DNA from: Maratus speciosus
Taxonomy: Eukaryota; Arthropoda; Arachnida; Araneae; Salticidae
Assembly (NCBI GenBank): GCA_963932465.1
Contig: OZ010788.1
Span: 675,512,484 to 675,576,483 of the forward strand
Length of the DNA stretch: 64,000 nt
Direction of reading: 5' to 3'
A program made the position numbers and the translations under genes. Within the stretch, counting starts at the first letter, position 1, and the number at the start of each line of letters is the position of its first letter. This document shows, piece after piece, positions 1 to 11,140 of this stretch. The notes beneath the pieces were generated by a model. That model worked only from the letters and a program-made list of their open reading frames with translations, ran no database searches and was not told the DNA's origin.

Positions 1-1650
1 GTATGGAAACATGGAGGAATGGGTGCAGGAAAACACAATGGAAAATCCACCAATCAACCCGGTAAAATCAGGTCTGTAGGTGGTTTCCACAAAGATATGA
101 CTTGGCAGACCATTTACATTTTAATACGCTAATCGATTTTTAACTAATCCTAAAATTTCAGCCGTCAACTCGATGAGGTGATGATCTGTGCAGACGCCTC
201 CCGGTCTTTAATAAAATTTGTTTTAAGGAAGTAAAAGATAGAAAGATGGACAGATAAACTGAAAGATTTGCCTTATTAAGATTTTTGTAAAAGCATATAA
301 AAATTCATTCAGCTTGAAATCATGTAACACCTTTATAACTCAGGCTAATTTTCTGTAATTGGGTTTTGGCGACCAACATATCTTATCTATAACTATAATC
401 TTTCTTTTACAGATTTAAAATTAACAATCAATTAACAGTAAGTAGTCTAATAATGCAATATAATAACATTAGCAGCGGTCTTCGGACGCCGTATCTGTCG
501 CACATCGTTAAAGACAGCTTTATTAGTTACACATTTCATTTATTTAAAAGGAGATTTTTAAATTTTCATATGAGAATTAGGATATTTTTCCACTATAGGG
601 ACCTTGACATTTTTAAAAAATCTTGACGCAATTCGGACTTCAGAAACTGAGATATGTTGCCAAATGATATAAACAATTATGAAAACAAACCTGATGAACT
701 TTTATGTTATTTATATATGTATATTTATATACATATAAACATTTTATTTATACATGTATAAAATATTATTTTTTATATACAAATTATTTATGTTGGTATA
801 TAAAGATAAATAAACGGGTTCCTTAAATTAAATAAATTGTATAGAAATGGAAAAAATTGCTTGTGTCTATGACACAGTAAATAGGTTGCCAGAAAATACG
901 TTATAAGAAAGGCTATTTTCTCTATTTCGCCAAGACTACTATATCGGAAACGTACCGAATTGCGGTTATATTTTGGTAAATGTTTTACTGTTTTAATATC
1001 GTAAATATATCATAATCTATACTAATTAAAATTTTTAGGTATATTCATTTTTTCTATTTAATCAGAATTTTCGGGAAAGCATATGCAATTTTATTCAGCT
1101 TGAAATTACGTGACACCTTCAAAACTCTGTAATCGAGTTTTGGCGACCAACATTGGCCCAATTGAATGTATACGGCCAAATCAACACCCCCTGTTTGGAG
1201 GGTTTAGAAGCGGAAATTCTGTGTTTTCAGATTTTTCTGGTTAATTGTGCTACAAACCCAACTTACTTGTGAAATTTCATGATTCCACGACTTTTAGAAG
1301 TACCTTAGTTATTTGATGATGCGAAGTGAGTCAGTGACAAAAAAGCGTTTTTTCGGAATTTAATATTTCGAAAACTACTAAATACAGAAACATGAAATTG
1401 TGGAACCTTAGTTCAGTTTGACCATATGAACATGTGTATAAAAGAAAAAATTCTATATCTTTCCCTAAAACGACGTTAAGAGGGGGTGGAAATTATGCCG
1501 AAATGGTTCAGGAAAAGGTAGCTTACGGCTTGTGCGAACTTGGCGGACGCACTGCCGTGCTCCCAGAAACAACACTGAAGGTCTGAAATGTTTTTTATGC
1601 ACATCTCAATTAATTTTATAAATATGGATTAATGATTATATGTAGGTGTC
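1..1650. other. Unassigned AT-rich sequence with a diverged direct repeat
   Basis: No credible gene. Two segments about 790 bp apart (roughly 290-390 and 1075-1160) share the phrases ATTCAGCTTGAAAT, ACACCTT and GTTTTGGCGACCAACAT in the same order and orientation, so they are diverged copies of one repeat. From 1161 to 1500 the sequence has the look of an old interspersed repeat, but no termini were found. Family unknown. Confidence 0.4.
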
Positions 1651-1654
1651 TTGG

Positions 1655-1735
1655 GCCGCATATAAAAGATCGCCAGGCCACATGCGGCCCGCGCGTCGCA
1701 GGTTGAGTATGGCTGTCCTAGACCAAGATAACTAG
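1655..1735. mobile_element. Fragment of a hAT-like element end (GCGGCCC motif)
   Basis: A short GC-rich patch with GGGCCGCATATAAAAG followed by CCACATGCGGCCCGCG and GCAGGTTGAGTATGG. This phrase order resembles the subterminal region of common hAT-type MITEs in animals. No partner end or target duplication was seen, so this is a fragment call from resemblance only. Confidence 0.25.
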
Positions 1736-1790
1736 AAGAGAGAAAATAGGTCCGTCCGAGAGGGATGTTCAATCTGAGGGAGCAGGGGTG

Positions 1791-1990
1791 TGGCGAGGCT
1801 AACGAAAAAGACAGGCTACCGCGGTGGGTCCGATTCTTCTTTTTTTACAGACCGCTGGAGTCACGTGATGCTCTTTTCCCACACCTTCATTGGTGCATTC
1901 GAGCATCATGTGACTCCAGCGGTCTGTAAAATAGAAGAATCGGACCCACCGCGGTAGCCTGTCATTTTCGTGAGCCTCGAGGTGTGGGAT
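1791..1990. repeat. Near-perfect foldback (inverted repeat) of about 200 bp
   Basis: The left arm runs from about 1791 to 1882 and the right arm from about 1903 to 1990. They share GACAGGCTACCGCGGTGGGT, CCGATTCTTCT and ACAGACCGCTGGAGTCAC in inverted order around a loop of roughly 20 bases (TTTTCCC...GGTGCATTC). Arm identity is high, so the insertion or rearrangement is recent compared with its surroundings. Outer ends carry GTGTGG/CCACAC-like sequence. Family unknown. Confidence 0.75.
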
Positions 1991-2054
1991 GTGACGTCAT
2001 TGGTGTGATGTGTTCTGTGAGTGTGATTGCTTAGTAGACTACTTCGCTTGTTCT

Positions 2055-2482
2055 TGTCGGCGTTCTCAAATCCAAAAGGGCAACTTTCTGACGTAAGTTT
2101 TAATTTATTTTTGTTCGAAAATGCATGAAACTAGCTGGAGTTGTTGTTCAGAAACCATGTCATCGAGCTGTTTTTTCCATTTTTTTTGCAAACGTAATAG
2201 ATCTTTCAAAAAATAGTGTCAAAGTAGACGTTTTGAACCGAATTTCCGCGGGAAGGTATAGAACAATCACTCAAGAGCGGAAAAAAACGTGTTTGTCACG
2301 TGATCAAAATCGTTTATAACTCGATAGGTAATGGATGGATCAAAAAATGGAAAACACAGTTCAATTCCAAAGCGCTTCCCTGGCTAGGCTTTCCAACTTT
2401 ATATCATTCCGTTAAAAAATGAATTTCTAAATGTGTCAAAACGTTTTGCGCTTGTTGAGCAGACCAGTTAAAAACAGTCTTT
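2055..2482. mobile_element. TTAA MITE family G, copy 1
   Basis: Begins CGTTCTCAAATCCAAAAGGG and ends TTGTTGAGCAGACCAGTTAA followed by AACAGTC, the two characteristic ends of a family seen at least six more times (6350, 11141, 13179, 57842, 58583 and fragments). The interior keeps the family phrases GTTCGAAAATGCATGAAA, CACGTGATCAAAATCG and TAGGTAATGGATGGATCAAA. The terminal TTAA has decayed on both sides. The 64-codon open frame inside is a by-product of the MITE and is not a gene. Confidence 0.75.
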
Positions 2483-2856
2483 GGACTTGAGAGCACTCTT
2501 AAAATGCCAGTTTAAATATATAGATCATGCACTTTATTTCTTTTATTTTATATAATTCTAACATGTAAGTGATTAGAGCTGGACATTATCAAAAATTTAA
2601 TATCGCAACATGTTGGTATTGGTGATATATCGCGATACTAATTTAAAGTGATGGAGAGTAAGGCCATTGCCTATTTTCGAAAGACAAATGATGTATTATT
2701 GTTTATTCTTTTGATGTTTATTCTTTATTCTACGTATCTTGCCCTAGACGGCTTCATCCGAACTGACCCTACACTCTCAGATAAAACTGTAAATTTATGA
2801 GCGTTTGCTCTTCAATTTTCACGAGCAACAGCCTTATTTGATGAAAAACGGTCTGA
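2483..2856. other. Unassigned sequence
   Basis: AT-rich. Around 2575-2645 there is GAGCTGGACATTATC and GATATATCGCGATAC, reminiscent of the end of a hAT-type MITE, but without a partner. Nothing else supported. Confidence 0.25.
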
Positions 2857-2859
2857 TCC

Positions 2860-3382
2860 ACTAACAAAATACGGTACGACCCCATACATTTTCCTCCGCT
2901 AGGGTGTAACCCTTCATTTTAGTCGTGTTTCGAAAAATAATGTCACTTAACCGCGACCGTAACATATTTTTTAACCCGCTAAAAAAGCGATTTTGTGATG
3001 ATTATCGAACGTGCTACGTGCTACGGAACAGTAAGTAAAATGTTATTGTGTTTTAAAGTGCATTATATCTTTGCCCCGTAAAATTACGGGCTGCACAAAA
3101 TGATGGGCATGGATTTTTTTACGGGGTATATTACTGGAATCTCTGCTACCGGCCTCTGCCCGTAATTTTACAGGGATATTTTTAGATACTTAGAAAATTA
3201 AGGGCAATCAACACATTCTTGCAGTTCTAACCCATCTGTTAGCAAAAGTACGGTACGACCCCATACATTGAGGGTGTACATGTTGACACAAAATAATGGG
3301 CATGGATTTTTTTTTTCTACGGTGTATAACTGGAACCTCTTCTGCCGGCCTCTGCCCGTAATTTTACAGGGATATTTTTAAC
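2860..3382. repeat. Duplicated repeat with CCGTAAAATTACGGG palindrome
   Basis: Two copies of one segment lie in the same orientation. Copy one has ACGGTACGACCCCATACATT near 2871 and GGGCATGGATTTTTT to GCCCGTAATTTTACAGGGAT at 3103-3180. Copy two has the same pieces at about 3250 and 3295-3375. Position 3074-3090 carries the palindrome CCGTAAAATTACGGG. Probably two neighbouring copies of one DNA-element family; the outer termini are not clear. Confidence 0.5.
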
Positions 3383-3887
3383 AGTGATGGGGTGAAAATT
3401 ATTTTGCAAAAGTGTCGAGTGTTTCGTGCAAAGTGGAGGCAACCTAGGCATTCTCCTTTGCGGAGGTTTTTCACTGATCCAATGTCAGGCGTCGTCCCAC
3501 CTCGTACCTTATAAAAAAAAGAAGAGCGAGAGAGAAAGCCGTAAACGTCCATCCAAGAAGATTATGTAGGAGTCACCAGTTGAACAATCGCGGCAAAAGT
3601 CAGCGATCCCTTTGGCCTGCGGATAACCCATACTTACCTTACAACTGCACCCAAATTCGAAACGGATTTCATTCTTTTCCGAATGGGTGCGATTCATTCA
3701 ATCGGCTTCAGAAGATAATTTCTTCGCCTTTTTGCGTGTGCGCTGATTTTATATTTCTTTTAGGTAGCTTTCTTTACAAAAAAGCTACCTATTGAAGCCG
3801 TTCGGAGGAAAGCGATTTCAAAAAATTTTGGTATATTTTCATCGATCATGACCCCCAGACTCCGAAACCACCCTCCGTTCAAAATTG
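3383..3887. other. Unassigned sequence with a small hairpin
   Basis: Moderate GC and no recognisable gene. A strong hairpin AGGTAGCTTT...AAAGCTACCT sits at about 3760-3791, and an imperfect one (GCACCCAAATTCG / CGAATGGGTGC) at about 3647-3692. The overlapping 60-70 codon frames on both strands show no family features. Confidence 0.35.
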
Positions 3888-3888
3888 A

Positions 3889-3913
3889 TATATATATATA
3901 TATATATATATAT
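3889..3913. repeat. (TA)n microsatellite
   Basis: Uninterrupted TA dinucleotides immediately before the 328-bp satellite array. Confidence 0.9.
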
Positions 3914-6050
3914 CTGACCTATGCCACACTGTAACTCCCGTAATTATGAACCGATTTCGACGTAAGTCGGTGTGTACATAGTACATACCAATGTCTCGAC
4001 TGAGTTCGTTGGCCAGCTTCATCCGCCGTTTTGTTTCAAAATGGCGGCCATTTAAAATTTTTAAAAAAATTTAAAACTTGAAATGTGGTACCAAAAAATT
4101 AAAAATGGAAAAATATTTTTTTCTTATGTATTTGACCTTTATACAAAGATTTCGGAGCAGTTTTTGTTTCGTCTATATCTTAAAAAATGGCTGAGTTATA
4201 GCATTTTGAATTTCTAGCGTGGCTGACATTTTGAAACGTCCTGAATTTTGTCACGCGATAAAAGGCGTATTTATGAACCGATTTGGATGTAATTCGGTGT
4301 GTACATAGTACATACCAATCTCTCGAACGAGTTCGTTGGCCAGCTTCATCCGCCATTTTGTTTCAAAATGGCGGCCATTTAAATTTTTTTTAAAAATTAA
4401 AATTTGAAATGTGGTACCAAAAAATTGAAAATGGAAAAATCTTTTTTTCTTATGTATTTGACCTTTATACAAAGATTTCGGAGCAGTTTTTGTTTCGTCT
4501 ATATCTTAAAAAATGGCTGAGTTATAGCATTTTGAATTTCTAGCGTGGCTGACATTTTGAAACGTCCTGAATTTTGTCACGCGATAAAAGGCGTAGTATT
4601 TATGAACCGATTTGGATGTAACTTCGTTTATACATAGTACATACCAATGTCTCGACCGGGTTCGTTGGCCAGCTTCACCCGCCATCTTGTTTAAAAATGG
4701 CGGCCATTTAAATTTTTAAGAAAAATTTAAATTTGAAATGTGGTACCAAAAATTGAAAATTGAAAAAATATTTTCTTTTTATGTGTTTGACCTTGATAAA
4801 AAGATTCGGGAGCAGTTTTTGTTTCGTCTATATCTTAAGAAATGGCTGAGTTATACCATTTTGAATTTCTAGCGTGGCTGACATTTTGAAACGTCCTGAT
4901 TTTTCTCACGTAATAACAGGCGTATTTATGAACCGACTTGCATGTACCTTGGTGTGTACATAGTACATACAAATATCTCGACCGAGTTCGTTGGCCAGCT
5001 TCATCCGCCATCTTGTTTCAAAATGGCGGCCATTTAAAAAAATTAAAAAATAAAAAAAATTTAAATGAGATACCAAAAAATTGGAAAATGAAAAAGATTT
5101 TTTTCGTATGTGTTTGACCTTAATACAAAGATTCCGGAACAGTTTTTCTTTCGTCTATATCTAAAAAGAAATGGCTGAGTAACAGCGTTTTGAATTTCTC
5201 TTGTGGCTGACATTTTAAAACGACCTGATTTTTGTCACGCGATAACAGGCGTCATTTATGAACCTATTTGGATGTAACTTGGTCTGTGCATAGTACATAC
5301 CAATGTCTCGACCGAGTTCGTTGGCCAGCTTCATTCGCCATCTTGTTTCAAAAGGGTTGCCATTTAAAAAAAATTAAATTTAAAATTCAAAATGAGGTAT
5401 TAAAAAATTGGAAAATGAAAAAGATTTTTTTTATGTGTTTGGCTTTGATACAAAGATTCCGGAGCAGATTTTGTTTCTGAAAATTTGTTCTTTTGTTGAT
5501 ATCTTAAAAAATGGTTGATTTATAGCACTTTGAATTTCTAGCATGGCTAACATTTTGAAACGATCTTGTATTTGTCACGCGATAACACACGTATTCGCCT
5601 ATTTCGATGTAAGAAGGGATGTGGATAGTATACATCAACACCTCGACCAAGTTCGCTGGCCAGATTCATCAGCCATCTTGTTTCAAAATGGCGGCCATTA
5701 AATTAAAATGTATATATATATTTAAAGTGAGGCGCAAAAAAATTAGAAATTGAAAAAGGTTTCTTTCTTAAGTATTTGATCTTGATATAAGGATTCAGGA
5801 GCATTTTTTGTTTGTCTTTACCTTAAAAAATGGCTCAGATATAGCAGTTTCAATTTCTATTGTGGGTGACATTTTGAAAAATCTGATTTTTTGCATGCGA
5901 CAGCACTCCTATATATTAACCGATTCCGATGTGAGTGAGCCTGTGCACAGCAATTACTAAGGTCTCGACCAAGTTCACTGCTTAGCCTCATCCACCATGT
6001 TGTCTTAAAATGACAGGCACTTTAAGAAATTGCCGAATTTGGCAGCCAAA
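3914..6050 (+). repeat. Tandem satellite array, about 7 units of ~328 bp
   Basis: The phrase TTATGAACCGATTT (or a diverged form) recurs at about 3944, 4271, 4600, 4926, 5256, 5591 and 5913, spacing 322-337 bp. Each unit also carries GTACATAGTACATACCAA, CGAGTTCGTTGGCCAGCTTC, a palindrome CCGCCATTTTG...CAAAATGGCGG, ATGTGGTACC, TATATCTTAAAAAATGGCTG and TTTTGTCACGCGATAA. Units one to three are very similar. Units six and seven are strongly diverged (the CATAGTACATACC phrase becomes GATAGTATACATC, then CACAGCAATTAC), so the array decays toward its right end. No unit is open for translation across its length. Unit identity with any known satellite could not be tested here. Confidence 0.9.
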
Positions 6051-6335
6051 TATAAGTTACTTTAAAGAAAGGCAGCTTGGTTAAAGCTGACTAATTTCGC
6101 GAAATTCTCATTCATTATATTGATAAAATTAGTATTGAATCTCCTATATTCGGTTTCCACTAAATTGAGCTTCGTGTGTTTGCATGATATAAGTTGACTT
6201 TTTTAAAATAAGGAATATGAAAGCTACCTCTTCCTCCCGGCACTGGCCGGAAGGACTTTTTAAACTTTCAGTTCCCTTTTTCAATCGGTTATAGTTATGT
6301 ATATTTTATATATAAGTATTCCATTTTAATATATA

Positions 6336-7330
6336 CAGGGTGTCCATCATTAAGGCTCTTCTTAACTGCTCTGCTCAACCAGCGCAAAACGTTTTGACAC
6401 ATTTACAAATTCATTTTTGAACGGAAAGATATAAAATTGGAAAGCCTGGCCATGGAAGCGATTTGAAAGGGAACTGTTTTTTTCATTTTTTGTTCCATCC
6501 TTTACCTATTGAGTTAGAAGCGATATGGATCACGTGACAAACACGTTTTTTGCCCTCTCTTGGCTGCTCTTTTTTCCTTCGCGCGGAAATTCGATTCAAA
6601 ACGCCCACTTTGACACTCTTTTGCAAAACTTTTTTGCACTTTTTTGCATTTGCAAAAAAATGGAAAAACAGCTTGATGACATTTCGAACAACAACACCAG
6701 CTCGTTTCATGCATTTTCGAACAAAAATAAATTAAAACATGTCAGAAAGTTGCCCTTTTCTATTTGAGAACACCTTTAAACGACACTAATTTGAAGATTT
6801 CTACAGACGAAACTATTGTTTACAAAGTTAGGAAATTTTGTGTAAGACATAATAAAAGAATGGGGATTTGTTTAATCGAAAAACAGTTTAGTTTAAAATT
6901 TCGCCACTAGAGGGCGTTATTAATGAATTACACATTTAGCATACATTTGCGATAGTTTAGAAATTGTATTTATTAATTTTATCTGGTCTTAAAAACAACA
7001 TTTCACAACATGTTTTTAGCATTTCCCAGAACACACTGCGATCAACTGGGGGAGCATGCTATCTTACGATTTCAGACGGTATCTGGAAAGGATGACCGTC
7101 CTATGGAACATGTTTGTTTGTAATAAAATTTATAAACTATCGTCAATGCATGCTAAATGTGCTATTCGTTAAAAAACACACTCTGGTGGCGAAATTTTGA
7201 ACTATTTTTTTCGCTCAAACAAATTTCCATTCCTTTATTATGTTCTCCACAAAATTTCACAACATTCTGAACAATAGTTTCATCATCTGTAGGGAACTTT
7301 AAATACGGTCGTTTAATTGTAGACAACCTG
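6336..7330. mobile_element. Long-inverted-repeat element (CAGGGTGTCC type) carrying an inserted MITE
   Basis: The left end CAGGGTGTCCATCATTAA pairs with the reverse complement of the right end, CAGGTTGTCTACAATTAA. Inside, the arms stay alignable for hundreds of bases: GAAACTATTGTT, AATAAAAGAATGGGGATTTG and AAAATTTCGCCACTAGAG on the left match GAAACTATTGTT, AATAAAGGAATGGAAATTTG and AAAATTTCGCCACCAGAG read from the right. Both ends are embedded in TA-rich sequence, consistent with a TA target. The unit is about 565 bp once the 430-bp TTAA MITE at 6350-6779 is discounted. No transposase is present. Confidence 0.8.
6350..6779. mobile_element. TTAA MITE family G, copy 2 (inserted at a resolvable TTAA)
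   Basis: Bounded by TTAA on both sides (6350-6353 and 6776-6779). Left end TTAAGGCTCTTCTTAACTGC; the right end read inward is TTAAAGGTGTTCTCAAAT. Host sequence on either side joins to ...CCATCA-TTAA-ACGACAC..., which matches the opposite arm of the host element (...CTACAA-TTAA-ACGACC...). This shows one TTAA became two on insertion, the signature of piggyBac-type transposition. The interior contains overlapping 60-80 codon frames on both strands with no conserved features; they are not genes. Confidence 0.9.
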
Positions 7331-7483
7331 TATATATATATACATATATATATATACTATATATATATATATATATATATAACCATTAAATTAAACTTTA
7401 CCGACCATCATCAAAAACTACAATATTGTGAATGATTGACTACACTCCATAATCCAACAATATAGAACTATATATACTATATA
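7331..7483. repeat. (TA)n-rich spacer
   Basis: 7331-7380 is almost pure TA, followed by about 100 bp of AT-rich spacer up to the next CAGGGTGTCC terminus. Confidence 0.8.
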
Positions 7484-9112
7484 CAGGGTGTCCAGCGAAT
7501 AAGACCCTGATTTTAAAACTAAATATCTCAAAAACAAAGATCAATAGAATTATGCGGTAAACGGTTTGTTTATTAGCTAAGCTGTAAAAATGTTGTACAG
7601 AAGTTGCAAAAATTAGTTGCAAAAACCGCTAACAGATGGCGCTGTAATCGCAATGCCTATAAATTGTGTTTTGAAGTCGAGAGACCTGGTGTCTCATTCT
7701 TAGATGGCTTCCTATGGAAGAACAAAAATTGGGAAAGACCGCTTTTTCGTTGGGGTGATGTGCAGAAGTGGAGGCATCTGGTCACAGAATTATTGCATCA
7801 GCTTCAATTTTAGAGAATTTCAATTAATAGAATTTTCAATATAAAGTTTAGCAATCATTATATAAGAACTTTAAAAATATTTTATTTGGGTAATGTGCAG
7901 AAGCGGAGCCATGTGTTGACAGAATTGAGATTTGTTTCAAATTTTGTTATGATCTACTTCAGTCCGGATACCAATATCTCTGTGGTATGTCTTTTCTCTC
8001 CTAATTGGTAGATCGTGGAATCGAATCCAAGTAGAGGAGGATTTGAAAAAAATGGAAATCTTTACTTTTTAATATTTATTTAAACTGTGAAAAATGTTTG
8101 AATAAAAAAATCCAAAGTCTCTGGTTTAAAAATTTAATTAAGCTAAAAGAAACCTCTTTTTTAAAAATCATTGAGCATTTATAATAATGATTCATAAATC
8201 ATTTTTTTTATTATTGTAGAGAATAGTTTGAATGAAAAAATACAAAGTTTCTATTTTTAAAAACTTAATTAAGTTATAAAAATAATTTTAATTTTAAAAA
8301 CTCGTTTTCATTTTTTTATCATTGAGCACAGAAATAGGGTGCAGCTTCTAGCGATAGGATACGAAGTGTTCGAAAGGAATGTAGCATCCAAAATACTTTT
8401 GCTTTGACGTTGGTGATATGACTTATCATCAATTCCTTTTAAAAAAGAAATAATTGAATGCATAATTTCTGCCTGTAAAACTTTGTTTACAAAGAAATGA
8501 AATATATGTGTTGTGCTAAAACCAAAGTATTATGCCGTGATTTAAAAATGAATTAAAAATGAAAAATTACTTTTTTATTTATAATAATTCAGGTATAAAC
8601 AATCCCAAAATATTATGCCGTGATTTAAAAATATAAAAAATAAATAAAAAGTACAAAATTATTTTTCTAAATATATGCATTTTAATTTAAATAATTATAT
8701 GGCATTAAAGATTAATAAAATATTTAAAAAAATCTTATAATGATTTCTAAACATTTTATTGAAAATTCTATTAATTGAAATTTTCTAAAATTAAAGCTGG
8801 TGCAATAATTCTGTGACCAGATGCCTCCACTTCTGCACATCACCCCAATGAAAAAATGGACTTTCACAATATTCGTTTTTACGTAGGGAGCCATCTAGGA
8901 ATGAGATGCCATTGCTCTGGACTTCGAAGCAGTTTACAAGTATTGCGATTACAGCGCCATCTGTTAACGGTTTTTGCAGCTAAATTTTGAAACTTCTGTA
9001 TAACATTTTTACAGCTTAGCTAATAAACAAACAGTTTACCGCATAATTCTATTGATCTTTGTTTTTGAGATATTTAATTTTGAAATCAGGGTCTTATTCG
9101 CTGGACACCCTG
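7484..9112. mobile_element. 1.6-kb element with ~370-bp inverted arms (CAGGGTGTCC type)
   Basis: The left end CAGGGTGTCCAGCGAATAAG and the right end read inward are identical across at least 20 bases, and both continue into GACCCTGATTT. The arms (about 7484-7850 and 8740-9112) remain alignable: ACAGATGGCGCTGTAATCGC, GATGTGCAGAAGTGGAGGCA and CTGGTCACAGAATTATTGCA recur inverted at the right. A third partial copy of the GTGCAGAAG...GAGCCA phrase lies at 7890. The centre (7860-8740) is AT-rich and has a short direct duplication of TATTATGCCGTGATTTAAAA at 8529 and 8610. TA-rich sequence flanks both ends, fitting a TA target. No transposase frame. Confidence 0.85.
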
Positions 9113-9130
9113 TATATATATATATATATA

Positions 9131-9303
9131 CAGTCGAACCTCGTTAACATGAACCTCAAGGGGAATCAAAATTTTGTTCATGTTAACAGTAATTCATGTT
9201 ATCAGTATCAAATCTTTGTATTCATTTTTATAGGGGACTGTGAAAACAATTCATGTTAAAAGTAATTCACGTTAAGCGTGTTCATGTTAACGAGGTTTGA
9301 CTG
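9131..9303. mobile_element. 173-bp MITE with TA target (CAGTCGAACCTCGTTAAC ends)
   Basis: Left end CAGTCGAACCTCGTTAACAT; right end read inward CAGTCAAACCTCGTTAACAT, 19 of 20 matching. The interior repeats the phrase TTCATGTTA four or five times in both orientations. Both ends abut TATATA, giving a TA duplication. CAGT termini with a TA target place it near Tigger/pogo-like MITEs. Confidence 0.88.
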
Positions 9304-9441
9304 TATATATATAATAAAATTGAAATCACAAATATATGAATATATTGGTAAAGTTCTAAAGAGGAATTAGAAATGAACATAGGAAACTAGTATGTAAAAT
9401 AAGAAACTATGAATATATATATATATAAGTTTCTGTATATA

Positions 9442-10202
9442 CAGTGAAACCTCCGTGAGCGACCACCTCCATTAAGCGACCACCTCCTTGAACGATCATT
9501 CTTTCATATGGAACGAAATTTATTCCCATAGGCTCAATACTCATTTTACCTCTATTCAGAGACCAACCCAGTTTAACTCCCTCCAGGAGCGACCGATTTC
9601 TTTGAAGAAAATTAAACAAATTTGGTTTTTTCCTGGTTGCTTGAAGAAGATTTTATTAAAAAAATAATTCCGGAGAGCGTATTCTTCATCAAACTTTTAA
9701 ACTAAGTTTAGATTTTTTCTTTTTTTTTTTATTCCGGTAACTATAGGGCTCCATTTGTGCCTTTTTAGGCAATGAATTGAAGTTTGATGACAAATTAAGA
9801 ATGATAGTTGTCGGGAAACTCTCAAAGAAATAGATAAATGAATGAAATCGTCATTATGTGTTCCCGTTAAAAAAAAAAAAAAAAAAATTGCATTTACTGA
9901 CTGAACTTCGAAAGGACTTCGAAATAAAAGTTATAAAATATACAACCGTAAAATCAAAGCAAACGTCAATGTATTCATTTTTTAAACTCTGCAGTCATTA
10001 ATTTATGTCATTAACTTTTGTTTTGATATTTAAATTTTTATATTTTTCCCTAATGTGAAAAATAAATTTTAGTAACATTAATTGTTACCTTTTTACAACC
10101 ATTAAAATCTAGATCTAAACAGGACCTCCATTAAGAGACCGCCTCTCGGAACGACCACTTTTTATTAGAACGGAATTTGGTCGCTTTAGGGAGGTTTTAC
10201 TG
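9442..10202 (+). mobile_element. Tigger/pogo-like MITE family B, copy 1
   Basis: Left end CAGTGAAACCTCCGTGAGCG and, read inward from the right, CAGTAAAACCTCCCTAAAGC. Subterminal GCGACCACCTCC motifs repeat at the left and AACGACCACTTTTTATTAGA lies at the right. The same unit occurs at 28691-30006 and, inverted, at 60872-61594. The left flank is TA. No transposase is left; the interior contains a poly(A) run near 9869-9887. The 70-codon frame on the minus strand at its left end is non-coding. Confidence 0.88.
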
Positions 10203-10410
10203 CATACATACACTTAAAAGTTTTTGTATGTATTATATATATGTAGTAAAATTGCTTGCTTATACTTGCAAAAAATACATATATTTCTTAATCTAGAACA
10301 ATATGATATTAGCACGAACGAAAATAAACAATAACCTCTTCTGAGTGTCCGGCGATTTCCAAAAGCTTTCTTTATCTTTAGAAACCGCAGAAACCCACAG
10401 ATTTTTAATA
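10203..10410. other. Short AT-rich spacer between two Tigger-like elements
   Basis: No feature seen beyond TA-rich runs. Confidence 0.5.
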
Positions 10411-11137
10411 CAGTACACTCCCTCTAATCCGCACAGGTTGGGACCAAGGGTTTTGTGGATTATAGAATTTTGCGGATTATAGGTCATTTCTTTGTTTATA
10501 TTGTAATATTTGGAATTTATCAACAAATATAGTAACCACATTGTAAATAAATAACACAGAAATAAAAGAAACTGCTTATATATATAAACTATACCCAATA
10601 TTAGAAATACATTTAATTAATATAATAATGTACAATTAATAGAAACATTTTTACTTACTTTTAGATCTCAAACATCACAGTCATAATGGTTTGCTTTATA
10701 ACTTTTAATTTATACTCTGCAATTTAATCTTGAAGCCTTTTACAAGAGTCAGGATTTCTTGATAAATAACAAAAGTTTGTTTTTCTAAAAGATTAAGACA
10801 TTTATCCAAAAGAGCTAATCCCTCTTTGAAAGTAATTTTACCTTTTATATAGCCAACAAATGCGTTCAGAATATAGCAGTCTAATAGTTATTTATAAGAT
10901 ACACAGAATATTTCTTTCTAACTAATGCAGAAATGCATTAAAAAATTTTAGTGCATTTAAATTAAAATTCTTAATAAATTCATCATATTAGTCAATATTT
11001 ATTGCAGTCAAAATGTGAGTTATCTTGCTTAAAAAAAGATTTTAACTCTTTGTTTACATGTTTGTTGACATCTGAAATATAGTGCGGATTATAAGCGTTT
11101 GCGGATTATAGAGATGCGGATTAGAGGGGGTGGACTG
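10411..11137. mobile_element. Tigger-like element family A (CAGT...TCTAATCCGC ends)
   Basis: Left end CAGTACACTCCCTCTAATCC; right end read inward CAGTCCACCCCCTCTAATCC. Both are followed by copies of the ATAATCCGCA / TGCGGATTAT motif. It is flanked by TA at 10409-10410 and 11138-11139, the expected Tigger/pogo target duplication. The interior retains a transposase C-terminal relic on the minus strand (10705-10875), so this 727-bp unit is an internally deleted derivative of a coding element. Confidence 0.88.
10705..10875 (-). pseudogene. Relic of a Tigger-type (jerky-like) transposase C-terminus
   Basis: Read on the minus strand this segment gives an open stretch containing GKITFKEGLALLDKCLNLLE and then KQTFVIYQEILTLVKGF, ending in a TAA at 10705-10707. 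The pattern (a short acidic region, then an A-L-x-x-L-D-x-C-L-x-x-L-E-x-Q block followed by a helix with basic residues) is what I know of Tigger/jerky transposase tails after the DDE domain. Everything upstream, including the CENP-B-type DNA-binding and DDE domains, is gone. Its position inside a Tigger-like pair of termini supports the assignment. It is a dead fragment of under 60 codons and cannot be functional. A chance match is possible because the stretch is short. Confidence 0.5.
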
Positions 11138-11140
11138 TAT

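Noticed and set aside
3628..3640. CATACTTACCT, identical to the start of U1 snRNA
   Set aside because: The match stops after about ten bases; no U1 stem-loops or Sm site follow.
6483..6767. Overlapping 60-80 codon frames on both strands
   Set aside because: They lie inside a TTAA MITE, are not kept open in sibling copies, and occur on both strands at once.
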